From assembly GCF_000174415.1 (NCBI RefSeq), contig NZ_ACJM01000001.1:1-64000 (forward strand): a stretch of DNA of 64,000 nt, written 5' to 3'. Positions within the stretch are counted from its first letter, which is position 1. The number at the start of each line of letters is the position of its first letter. The position numbers and the translations under genes were made by a program. Positions 52,103 through 59,479 of the stretch are shown piece after piece. The stretch comes from Dethiobacter alkaliphilus AHT 1 (GTDB lineage Bacteria > Bacillota > Dethiobacteria > Dethiobacterales > Dethiobacteraceae). The notes beneath the pieces were generated by a model. That model was not told where the DNA came from, ran no database searches, and saw only the letters and a program-made list of their open reading frames with translations.

Positions 52103-52846
52103 ATGGGAAAGAAGAAAAGTGCTATTCGTAGGCTTGATAAGAAGATGGTTAAGATTGTGGTGATTCTGGCAGCAGCCGGCATGCTATTTTCTGTTGTTGC
52201 TATTGGATTAGCGGGAGGATTTATGACACCTCCGGCGGCTAGAGGTAATTTAGCCGGCACCATTGAAGATTTGGAATTCCAAATCCGTCAGTATGAAAAC
52301 AGTTTGGAGTCATCCCCGGATAATGCCGCTCTGTGGACACAGTTGGGCAACAGTTATTATCAGTTAGCCCTTGTATACAGTGAAATGGATGATGCGGAAA
52401 AAACTGCCGAAAATTTTGCTAATGCAATTGAACCTTACGGCAAGGCGCTGGAAATTGAACCGGATGACGTTAATGTCCGTGTTGACCGGGCGGTCTCGGC
52501 CTTCTACTCCGACAGTTATGATTTGGCTGAAGAGCAGTTTGAAAAGGCCATCGAAACTGATCCTACCCATGTACAGGCACGTTATAATTACGGCATCTTC
52601 CAATACTTCGGCCGCAATAATGCCACTGCCGCCATTGAGCAGTGGAATGAAGTACTGGAGTTAAACCCCTCCGACCAACAGCAGTTGGTAGCCAACGCCC
52701 GCGGCTTCATTGCCCAGGCAGAAGCGGAGATGAATCAACTGATTGGTGATCCCAGCCAGTTTGAAGAGAACTCCACAGAGGATGAGGCGGATGCCCAAAC
52801 CGATGATGAAGAAACAACAGAAGATGATGAAACTGAAGAAAACTAA
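52103..52846 (+). CDS. Membrane-anchored TPR-repeat protein
   Basis: Protein of 247 residues: a basic N-terminus, one membrane helix (about 18-42, KIVVILAAAGMLFSVVAIGLAG) and three to four TPR units at about 72-205 (ALWTQLGNSYYQLALVYSEM, PYGKALEIEPDDVNVRV, AEEQFEKAIETDPTHVQARYNYG, AIEQWNEVLELNPS), then a highly acidic Glu/Asp/Thr tail. It likely acts as an outside-facing or inner-face scaffold for protein partners that are unknown. The ATG at 52103 after GGGAGG is chosen over an ATG 24 bases upstream. Confidence 0.85.
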   Translation: MGKKKSAIRRLDKKMVKIVVILAAAGMLFSVVAIGLAGGFMTPPAARGNLAGTIEDLEFQIRQYENSLESSPDNAALWTQLGNSYYQLALVYSEMDDAEKTAENFANAIEPYGKALEIEPDDVNVRVDRAVSAFYSDSYDLAEEQFEKAIETDPTHVQARYNYGIFQYFGRNNATAAIEQWNEVLELNPSDQQQLVANARGFIAQAEAEMNQLIGDPSQFEENSTEDEADAQTDDEETTEDDETEEN

Positions 52847-52867
52847 CCTGCGGGTTTAGTTTTTTTT
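52839..52867 (+). terminator. Terminator overlapping the end of the TPR gene
   Basis: AAAACTAACC TGC GGGTTTAGTTTT with a small bulge, followed by T residues; the 5' arm includes the last codons. Confidence 0.6.
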
Positions 52868-52950
52868 GCCCTTAGACCTTAATTCATTGTTAATACCTCG
52901 TTTTTTGACGCATGCTATAATGAGAGAAAGTGCTGGAAAGGAGAAATGGC

Positions 52951-53970
52951 ATGCAAGTTATTGGAGGTTGCGCTACATCGGCGATGGGAATTCTCCCCCA
53001 TAAAGACGTGGACAAAGCTTTAGAAATGGCCTTTTCCCTGGATATACCCTTTTGGCCACAGCTGCCCCACGTCTCATATTATGAAGATATGTATGTTCAG
53101 TTTTCTGAACATTTTCCCGGAATAAAAATTGATGAAGAACAGCGCATCACGCTGGATACAGCTCTCTTTTACGAGGAGTTGCCGGCATACCTGGAAAAAA
53201 GTGCGGATCCGGATACTTTCGCTTTATCTGAGAAATATGCCTATGTGTTTCATCGTTTCCTGGAACATGATTTGAGCAAGTACCCGGCCATTAAGGGGCA
53301 GGTGATGGGGCCCATCTCATTTGGCCTGCGGATCACCGATGAAGACCGCAAGCCCATAATTTTTCATGATGATGTCCGCATGGTCCTCTTTGAATTCACC
53401 CGTGAAAAAATAAATCATCAGTATCGCGTCTTGCGGCAGCATAATCCCAACCCCATTATCTTTTTTGATGAACCGGGCCTGGAGTTTGTGTTTAACAGTA
53501 TTTCCGGCTATACCAGTGATATGGCCAAGCGCGACCTGGCCGATCTTTTGGCAGGGATTGACGGTATTAAAGGTGTCCACCTCTGCGGTAATCCGGACTG
53601 GGATTTCTTACTCAATGCCGATATCGACGTCCTTTCCTTTGATGCCTACAATCGTGGTGATGTTATTGTCCGCTATGAAAGTGTGCAGCGCTTTATTGAG
53701 GAAGGAAAGGTCTTGGCTTGGGGCATCGTTCCCTCCCATATAGAGCAAATCGAAAACGAGACGGAAGATTCCATTATAGACCGCCTGGAAGGACTCTGGG
53801 ATACTTTGGTAGCCAAGGGTGCAGATAAGGAAAAAGTAGTGCAGAATGCCCAGTTGGCACCGGCCACATGTAATTTGGTTGGTCCCAGAAATGAAGAAGC
53901 GGTGGAGCAGGCCTATGAACTTTTGCAGCGTGTGGCTGCCCGTTTAAAAGAGAAGTACCGTCTGGATTGA
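52951..53970 (+). CDS. MetE/UROD-superfamily methyltransferase-like protein
   Basis: TIM-barrel protein of 339 residues related to the cobalamin-independent methionine synthase C-terminal domain and uroporphyrinogen decarboxylase/corrinoid methyltransferases. Supporting features are the N-terminal CATSAMGILPHKDVDKA, a GPISFGLRI segment, FDEPGLEFV and the zinc-type VHLCGNPDWDFLL (H-x-C). An acceptor role in methyl transfer (methionine or corrinoid) is plausible, but no partner corrinoid protein is adjacent. Short core-MetE-like proteins in anaerobes have this size. The ATG at 52951 follows AAAGGAGA. Confidence 0.78.
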   Translation: MQVIGGCATSAMGILPHKDVDKALEMAFSLDIPFWPQLPHVSYYEDMYVQFSEHFPGIKIDEEQRITLDTALFYEELPAYLEKSADPDTFALSEKYAYVFHRFLEHDLSKYPAIKGQVMGPISFGLRITDEDRKPIIFHDDVRMVLFEFTREKINHQYRVLRQHNPNPIIFFDEPGLEFVFNSISGYTSDMAKRDLADLLAGIDGIKGVHLCGNPDWDFLLNADIDVLSFDAYNRGDVIVRYESVQRFIEEGKVLAWGIVPSHIEQIENETEDSIIDRLEGLWDTLVAKGADKEKVVQNAQLAPATCNLVGPRNEEAVEQAYELLQRVAARLKEKYRLD

Positions 53971-54025
53971 TTTTTCCGGGCGTTTTAACTATACTATATA
54001 CAGATAAAAAAAGGAGTGTGACAAA

Positions 54026-54226
54026 ATGGCTAACAAAATCAAGCCTGATATGACAATCGCGCAGGTTCTCACTGACTACCCTGCCACTGCCCAAGTGTTT
54101 ATGGGTCTTGGCATCCATTGTTTGGGTTGTCCGTCAGCCACCAACGAGACGGTGCATGAGGCGGCCCTCAAGCATGGACAGGATCCCACCGACTTGTTAA
54201 ACAAGTTAAATGCTGCCGCCGAGTAA
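54026..54226 (+). CDS. DUF1858 redox-disulfide protein
   Basis: Small protein of 66 residues with the DUF1858 domain (hybrid-cluster-associated redox disulfide type). The CLGCP motif has C32 and C35 as a CxxC pair after MGLGIHCLGCP. Typically a helical four-strand scaffold that presents a reactive dithiol. It sits directly before the MBL-rhodanese gene, consistent with a sulfur- or nitrosative-stress role (inference). ATG after AAAGGAGTG; own terminator downstream. Confidence 0.88.
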   Translation: MANKIKPDMTIAQVLTDYPATAQVFMGLGIHCLGCPSATNETVHEAALKHGQDPTDLLNKLNAAAE

Positions 54227-54251
54227 AAAGTACATAAAATTTTAGCACCAC

Positions 54252-54286
54252 GAAAACAGGGTTTCCATACCCTGTTTTTGTCTTAA
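54252..54286 (+). terminator. Terminator after the DUF1858 gene
   Basis: AAAACAGGGT TTCCAT ACCCTGTTTTT. Confidence 0.85.
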
Positions 54287-54311
54287 AACTTAGCAAAAAG
54301 GAGAGAGGGAA

Positions 54312-55673
54312 TTGCTTTTTTCGCGTATTGAATCGGAAGGGCTTTCTCATTATTCTTATCTTTTTGGCACCAGGGGAGAAGCCGCGGTAATTGATCCCAG
54401 GCGGGACTGTGAAGAATATATTGAACAGGCCACCAGAGCCGGGATGCGTATTACCCATATCTTTGAAACGCACAGAAACGAAGACTATTGTATCGGTTCG
54501 GTGGAGTTGGCCGCCCGCACCGGCGCACAAATCTGGCACGCCGATTCTCAATTGGAGTATGGATACGGCAAACCGGTAACCGACGGAGCTACATGGCAAA
54601 TCGGCTCTTTGCGGCTGCGCGCCATGCACACCCCCGGCCATACCCCCGGCTCTGTCAGCTATGTCCTTGATGACAAAGAAGGCTCACCCTGGGCCGTCTT
54701 TACCGGTGATACGCTGTTTGCCGGAGATGTGGGCCGGGTGGACTTGTTGGGCAAAGAGCAGAGTGAAGAGCTGGCCGGACAGCTATATGACTCACTGTAC
54801 AACAAGATCCTTCCTTTGGGTGATGGTATACTGGTTTGCCCGGCACACGGGCCCGGTTCGGTCTGCGGCACAGCCATTGCCGACCGTCCCTGGACCACAA
54901 TCGGCCAGGAGAAGGATAAAAACCCGCGGCTTAAGTTTGCAAGCAGGGATGAATTTATTGTAAATACCGCAATGATGCTGGAGCGTCCGCCCTATTTTCT
55001 GCAAATGGAAAAGCTAAATGTGGAAGGTGCGCCCCTGTTAAGTACCGTGCCACAGCTTAAACATTATGACCCGCAAGCTTTTCGTAAAGCCCGGGAAAAT
55101 GCGGTGGTTTTAGATGTGCGCAGTGACATAAGCTTTAGCGGTGCCCATGTCCCCGGTGCCATTTCTATCTGGATGGGGGGCCTGTCCGGTTTTGCCGGTT
55201 GGTTTTTGCCCTACGATAAACCTATTTTATTAATTGCCGAGCAGCATGACCTGGAAATTGCCGTCAGGCAATTAATCCGCATGGGTTTTGACAATGTACT
55301 GGGTACGTTGTCGGGAGGTATGCTTGGCTGGCATACTGCAGGTTTTGCCAGTGAATCTGTGGACACCATCATCGTCCAGCAGCTCTGCCGTAGTCTGGAT
55401 GACGGACTTGAACCCTGGATTCTTGATGTGCGCACAAAAGAGGAGCTAGACCGGGACGGGCGCATCCCCGGAGCGCACCATGTGCACCTTACTCAGCTTC
55501 CCCGGCATCTAAAGGAGATACCCCAAAACCGTGAAGTCTATATCTTCTGCGCCAGCGGCCTGCGGTCCATGGTGGCCGCCAGCCTGCTAAAGCGTGAAGG
55601 TATGGAGAACATCGTTGTGGTATTGGGCGGCCTGGCCGGCTGGAGTTCCACCACCTGTCCCATCGAAAAATAA
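54312..55673 (+). CDS. Metallo-beta-lactamase/double rhodanese protein
   Basis: Protein of 453 residues. The MBL domain (about 1-240) has the variant ETHRNEDYCIGS in place of HxHxDH, then MHTPGHTPGSVSY and GDTLFAGDVGRVDL. Two rhodanese domains follow: the first (about 255-345) lacks a catalytic Cys, and the second (about 360-453) has the active cysteine in FCASGLRS. The fold is that of persulfide dioxygenase-like (ETHE1/CstB-type) sulfur transferases, but the altered metal motif occurs in a large group of unknown chemistry. TTG start after GGAGAGAGGG. It may process persulfides with the CoADR-like enzyme upstream. Confidence 0.86.
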   Translation: MLFSRIESEGLSHYSYLFGTRGEAAVIDPRRDCEEYIEQATRAGMRITHIFETHRNEDYCIGSVELAARTGAQIWHADSQLEYGYGKPVTDGATWQIGSLRLRAMHTPGHTPGSVSYVLDDKEGSPWAVFTGDTLFAGDVGRVDLLGKEQSEELAGQLYDSLYNKILPLGDGILVCPAHGPGSVCGTAIADRPWTTIGQEKDKNPRLKFASRDEFIVNTAMMLERPPYFLQMEKLNVEGAPLLSTVPQLKHYDPQAFRKARENAVVLDVRSDISFSGAHVPGAISIWMGGLSGFAGWFLPYDKPILLIAEQHDLEIAVRQLIRMGFDNVLGTLSGGMLGWHTAGFASESVDTIIVQQLCRSLDDGLEPWILDVRTKEELDRDGRIPGAHHVHLTQLPRHLKEIPQNREVYIFCASGLRSMVAASLLKREGMENIVVVLGGLAGWSSTTCPIEK

Positions 55674-55681
55674 GTATTTAT

Positions 55682-55710
55682 GCCATCCAAAAAGGATGGT
55701 TTTTTTTTAG
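55682..55710 (+). terminator. Terminator before the spoVA operon
   Basis: CCATCC AAAAA GGATGG followed by a long T run. Confidence 0.82.
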
Positions 55711-55779
55711 GCTTTTTGCATTGTAGCAAGTTAGTTTGGTGAAAAATAAGAGGGAGTCTTATTAAGTGAGGTGAGGCAA

Positions 55780-55983
55780 ATGACAGTCGGTTCGCAATTA
55801 AAGCAGACCATTGTCAGCCTGAAAGGCATACAGGGAACGGCTAAAGTCTATGCAACTCAGGCGCAGCATGAGAAAACTCGCCGGGCTTTCTCCCAGGCTT
55901 CAGATAAGCTGGAACAGATTCTGTCTGATCTGGAAGGCCGGTTGCAGACTCTGGAATTTGAGGAGCCACAATACAAGGGATGA
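55780..55983 (+). CDS. DUF1657 protein (first of the spoVA operon)
   Basis: Small helical protein of 67 residues, DUF1657. It starts MTVGSQLKQTIVSLKGIQGT and ends with a short acidic tail. DUF1657 proteins are encoded almost only beside spoVA genes in spore formers, especially in mobile spoVA(2mob)-type operons that confer high spore heat resistance. The ATG at 55780 follows AGTGAGGTGAG; a GTG nine bases earlier is unlikely. Another DUF1657 gene closes the operon at 58733. Confidence 0.85.
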   Translation: MTVGSQLKQTIVSLKGIQGTAKVYATQAQHEKTRRAFSQASDKLEQILSDLEGRLQTLEFEEPQYKG

Positions 55984-55995
55984 GGTGAGTAGTAA

Positions 55996-56853
55996 ATGCC
56001 TGAATGGCTGTTGTTTTTATTCCGTTCCCTGGGGCTGTTTGTAATTATCTTCTTTTTCATGCGTGTTATGGGCAAGAAGCACCCCACCACATCGCCATTT
56101 CGCTTTGTGGCAAATGTAGTGATTGCCGTTCTTGCCGCCCTGATAATTATGGAAGTTGTGGAAAACCTGGCTTTGGGCCTGGTGGCACTGGGCGTGTGGT
56201 TGGTTCTGCCTCTTTTGTTTGACTATCTGGCACTGCGCAGTAAAGCTGTCCATGATCTTTTGCACGGCAAAGAGACAGTACTGATTAAACAGGGCAAAAT
56301 CATGGAGGAAAACCTGGAAAAGGTCCGGCTTACCGGTGAAGATTTGCTAAAAGATTTACGGGCCAAGGATGTTTTCAGTGTGGCCGATGTAGAGTTTGCG
56401 GTGCTTGAAACCTCCGGGGATATCAATGTGATGTTAAAGTCGGATAAGAAGCCCATCACCGCCTTTGATATGGAATGGAAAGTGATGCCCCAGACCGAAC
56501 CGCAGACCGTAATCTTAGACGGCAACGTTCTCCATGACCCGCTGACAGAATTGGGCCTGACCAGAAGCTGGATACAAACGCAGTTGGAAAGTAGTGGTGT
56601 TTCCCTGGATAATGTTTTTTTGGGTCAGGTTAACTCTGCAGGGGAGCTATACCTTGATGTTTTCGACGATTCCATGCAGCTAGCTAATCCCTCTGTCAGG
56701 GAGATGCTCTTTGCCAACCTGCAAAAAGCAGAGGCAGACCTGGAAAAGTATGCTTATGAAACACAGGACCAACAGGCAAGGGATATGTTTAGTGAAAATG
56801 CGCAGAGGATACATAGTCTGACAGAAGAGTTGCGTCCGTATCTGTTGCGTTAG
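55996..56853 (+). CDS. DUF421 (YetF-like) membrane protein with DUF1657-like tail
   Basis: Protein of 285 residues. Two or three N-terminal helices (about 8-80) and a cytosolic DUF421/YcaP domain (about 90-215, TVLIKQGKIMEENLEKVRLT, FSVADVEFAVLETSGDINV). The last ~60 residues (from LFANLQKAEADLEKYAYETQ) resemble the neighbouring DUF1657 proteins in pattern, so this looks like a fusion of the two operon components. DUF421 proteins occur in spoVA(2mob) operons. Expression presumably in the forespore, although I could not find a sigma-G promoter with confidence. Confidence 0.85.
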   Translation: MPEWLLFLFRSLGLFVIIFFFMRVMGKKHPTTSPFRFVANVVIAVLAALIIMEVVENLALGLVALGVWLVLPLLFDYLALRSKAVHDLLHGKETVLIKQGKIMEENLEKVRLTGEDLLKDLRAKDVFSVADVEFAVLETSGDINVMLKSDKKPITAFDMEWKVMPQTEPQTVILDGNVLHDPLTELGLTRSWIQTQLESSGVSLDNVFLGQVNSAGELYLDVFDDSMQLANPSVREMLFANLQKAEADLEKYAYETQDQQARDMFSENAQRIHSLTEELRPYLLR

Positions 56854-56864
56854 GGGGTAAGTAA

Positions 56865-57344
56865 ATGTCCAATAAAAAGTTCAAAAAAGCGCCACCGCCA
56901 CAACAGGAGTTTCAGTTTCTGGCCAAGGCACGCGAGCCAAAACGGCCGGTACTTACCAATTGCCTGCGTGCTTTTCTGGTAGGAGGCTTAATTTCCACCA
57001 TAGGCCAGTTTTTTCACTGGTTTTATATGACCTATTTCAACTTTACCGAAGTCTCGGCCAGCAATCCCACGGTAGCCACCATGATTATGATCGCAGCTTT
57101 GCTGACCGGTCTGGGAGTTTATGACCATATCGCCCAATATGCCGGCGCAGGCACCATTATTCCGGTAACGGGTTTTGCCAACACGGTGGCCTCTGCCGCC
57201 ATTGAACACCGCAGCGAAGGATACGTATTGGGTGTAGGCGGCAACATGTTTAAAATTGCCGGACCAGTTATCACCTTTGGCGTCTTCTCTGCTTTTGTTT
57301 TGGCCATCATCCGCATAACCATTGAAAAGTTAGGTGGAATGTAA
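56865..57344 (+). CDS. spoVAC: Stage V sporulation protein AC
   Basis: Membrane protein of 159 residues with about four helices, SpoVAC/SpoVAEb family (CLR-AFLVGGLISTIGQ near 38-50, GAGTIIPVTGFANTVASAAIEHRSEG near 100-125). SpoVAC forms part of the forespore inner-membrane channel for dipicolinic acid uptake and release. Directly followed by spoVAD with a one-base overlap. ATG at 56865. Confidence 0.93.
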   Translation: MSNKKFKKAPPPQQEFQFLAKAREPKRPVLTNCLRAFLVGGLISTIGQFFHWFYMTYFNFTEVSASNPTVATMIMIAALLTGLGVYDHIAQYAGAGTIIPVTGFANTVASAAIEHRSEGYVLGVGGNMFKIAGPVITFGVFSAFVLAIIRITIEKLGGM

Positions 57345-58345
57345 TGCTAAAAGGACACCAGTCTTGGGTATTTGAAAATAAGCCGGTAATCCTTGGTGCC
57401 GCAGCGGTGGGCGGCCCTTTTGAAGCAAACGGTGCAGTGGCCGATGATTTTGATATTTTACATGATGACATGTGGCTGGGTGAAAAAAGTTTTGAAAAGG
57501 CGGAAAAAAAGCTCCTGGAGCAGGCCTGTGAAAAGGCTATTGATAAAGCGGGCCTGAAAAAAGAAGATATTCACTTCTTCTTTAGCGGTGACCTGATGAA
57601 TCAGATTATTTCTTCCAGCTTTGCTGCCAGGACTTTGGGAATTCCCTACTTAGGCATCTTTGGTGCCTGCTCCAGCGCCATGGAGGGACTGGCCTTGGCC
57701 TCCTTTGTAACCAATGCCGGCGGCGCCCAATATACTCTGGCAGGCACCTCCAGCCATAACGGGTCTGTAAATAAACAGTTTCGCTATCCCACTGAATACG
57801 GAGCACAGTTGCCCCCCACCGCCCAGTGGACGGTAACCGGCGCCGGTGCCGCTGTGGTAGGACGAAGCGGCGAAGGCCCAAAAGTGACTGCTGCCACCAT
57901 TGGCCGTGTGGTGGATTTGGGTATCTCCGACCCCTTCAACATGGGGACCGCCATGGCTCCCGCCGCAGTGGATACCATTGAATCACATTTTCGCGACCTG
58001 GGTGTTGACGCTTCCCACTACGATTTGATTGCCACGGGAGACCTGGGTAAAGTGGGGCATCAGATAGCTGTGGATTTATTCAAAAAACATGGCACAGACA
58101 TCCCTGAAGAAAAGCTAACGGACTGCGGCCTGATCATCTATAAAGATGACCAACCGGTGATTGCCGGCGCCAGCGGCTGTGCCTGTTCCGCCACAGTAAC
58201 CTATGGCCACTTTCTTAAACGCATGCAAAAAGGTGAGCTGAACAAAATTCTGGTGGTAGCCACAGGGGCTCTTCTATCTCCACTTTCTTTCCAGCAAAAA
58301 GAAAGCATTCCCGGTGTGGCGCACGCCGTAGTCATTGAAAGATAA
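57344..58345 (+). CDS. spoVAD: Stage V sporulation protein AD
   Basis: Thiolase-fold protein of 333 residues that binds dipicolinic acid on the outer face of the spore inner membrane. Family motifs: GPFEANGAVADDFD near 24-37, GACSSAMEGLALA around 108-120, GTAMAPAA near 205 and ASGCACSATVTYGHFLK near 272-288. Complete and of usual length. Start immediately at the last base of spoVAC stop (TAATG). Confidence 0.94.
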   Translation: MLKGHQSWVFENKPVILGAAAVGGPFEANGAVADDFDILHDDMWLGEKSFEKAEKKLLEQACEKAIDKAGLKKEDIHFFFSGDLMNQIISSSFAARTLGIPYLGIFGACSSAMEGLALASFVTNAGGAQYTLAGTSSHNGSVNKQFRYPTEYGAQLPPTAQWTVTGAGAAVVGRSGEGPKVTAATIGRVVDLGISDPFNMGTAMAPAAVDTIESHFRDLGVDASHYDLIATGDLGKVGHQIAVDLFKKHGTDIPEEKLTDCGLIIYKDDQPVIAGASGCACSATVTYGHFLKRMQKGELNKILVVATGALLSPLSFQQKESIPGVAHAVVIER

Positions 58346-58360
58346 AGGAGACAGGAATCT

Positions 58361-58711
58361 ATGGATTTTCTCATAGCCTTTGTGGTTGGCGGTCTGTTTT
58401 GTGTTGTGGGACAAATATTGTTGGATATCTTTAAACTTACACCGGCCCATACCACCGTAACGCTGGTGGTAACCGGCGCCGTATTAGGCGCTTTGGGGCT
58501 TTATGAGCCCCTGATTCAGTTTGCCGGGGCCGGCGCCTCCATTCCCATCAGCAGCTTCGGTAATGCCCTGGTAAGCGGTGCTCTCGGTGAAGCGGAGAGA
58601 AACGGCCTGGTGGGCGTTCTAACCGGAATCTTTGAAGTTACCAGTGCCGGTATCTCCGCCGCCATCATCTTTGGCTTCATAGCTTCCCTGATTTTTAAAC
58701 CCAAGGGATAA
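58361..58711 (+). CDS. spoVAE: Stage V sporulation protein AE (AEb type)
   Basis: Membrane protein of 116 residues with four hydrophobic helices, related to SpoVAC. LIAFVVGGLFCVVGQILLD at the start, then GAGASIPISSFGNALVSGALGEAERNG and a conserved final GGI...helix. It forms the channel with SpoVAC and SpoVAD. Ribosome site AAAGGAGAC. Follows spoVAD by 15 bases. Confidence 0.93.
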   Translation: MDFLIAFVVGGLFCVVGQILLDIFKLTPAHTTVTLVVTGAVLGALGLYEPLIQFAGAGASIPISSFGNALVSGALGEAERNGLVGVLTGIFEVTSAGISAAIIFGFIASLIFKPKG

Positions 58712-58732
58712 TCAGCATAGGAGGTGAGATAT

Positions 58733-58939
58733 GTGACAGTAGGTACTCAACTGCAGCAGGCTATCTCCGGCGTGCAAAGTGCTGCCGCCACCATGAAATC
58801 ATTTGCATTGGAAACCCAGGATCCCGAGGCGAAGAAAACTTTTGAGCAGCTGGCTCAAAACATGGACAACGCCCTGCAAACATTGCAGCAGCGCCAGCAG
58901 TATATCCAGCAGCAGGAACCCAAATACAAACAACAATAA
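58733..58939 (+). CDS. DUF1657 protein (last of the spoVA operon)
   Basis: Small protein of 68 residues paralogous to the gene at 55780 (VTVGTQLQQAISGVQSAAATM...QQQEPKYKQQ). The GTG at 58733 is the start, since the ATG at 58731 reads ATG TGA, and GGAGGTGAG lies just upstream. Its presence at both ends mirrors the DUF1657-bracketed spoVA(2mob)-type operons. Confidence 0.85.
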   Translation: MTVGTQLQQAISGVQSAAATMKSFALETQDPEAKKTFEQLAQNMDNALQTLQQRQQYIQQQEPKYKQQ

Positions 58940-58948
58940 ACGAAAGTA

Positions 58949-58989
58949 AAGAGGCTGTAAGCATATCAAACATGCTGGCAGCCTCTTTT
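58949..58989 (+). terminator. Terminator of the spoVA operon
   Basis: AGAGGCTG...CAGCCTCT with inner pairs around TATCAAA, followed by TTTTT. Confidence 0.75.
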
Positions 58990-58991
58990 TG

Positions 58992-59142
58992 TGGACAGAG
59001 GGACAGGTTAAAGTGTCCACGAATCAAAGGGGACAGGTGATTTTATCTCAAATTCGCCGTTGAAATTGAGGCAATTGACTTGCCCGTCATTGCAGAGTCC
59101 TCCGTGTTCCTGTGGGACAAATGAACCTGTCCCTTTTGTCCA
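58992..59142. repeat. REPIN-like inverted pair of short palindromes
   Basis: Left end TGGACAGAGGGACAGGTT and right end AACCTGTCCCTTTTGTCCA are inverted copies (about 18 of 19 positions). Each contains a REP-like hairpin of the form GGGACAGGTT...TGTCC (left 59000-59018, right about 59114-59133). The 151-bp pair has no coding capacity and resembles non-autonomous REP elements mobilised by IS200/IS605-type (RAYT) transposases. Confidence 0.6.
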
Positions 59143-59229
59143 TGTTAAAATGGGGGTAGGAACCTTGTTTTATGTGTCGTATAATCTTTATAGGACTTAA
59201 TAAATACTCGGATGGCGGAAGGGGTTAAT

Positions 59230-59463
59230 ATGAAAGTCATCAGGGTTTTTTTACACAACTTTTTGGATACGTATTCGGGCCAAGGGCCTGAGACAGAGCT
59301 TGAGATTTTGGACGGGTGGCAAGTAAGGGACGTGCTGGCGGCCATAGGCATTGAGCCGGAAATTATTGGTGTTGTTTTAGTAAACAAAAAGCTTGCCGAT
59401 AAAGATACTGAGATTAAGGCCAATGATCGGGTAGATTTGTACCCGCTGTTTGGCGGCGGTTAA
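59230..59463 (+). CDS. MoaD/ThiS-like ubiquitin-fold protein
   Basis: Protein of 77 residues with a beta-grasp fold and a C-terminal LFGGG tail (diglycine), typical of MoaD/ThiS sulfur carriers. It lies 16 bases before a tungsten-type aldehyde:ferredoxin oxidoreductase gene, the common arrangement for MoaD-like proteins that deliver sulfur for pterin (MPT) synthesis. The ATG at 59230 with AAGGGG upstream is preferred to an ATG at 59212. No moaE or other moa genes are in the window. Confidence 0.85.
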   Translation: MKVIRVFLHNFLDTYSGQGPETELEILDGWQVRDVLAAIGIEPEIIGVVLVNKKLADKDTEIKANDRVDLYPLFGGG

Positions 59464-59479
59464 TGAGAGGAGGATGCAG

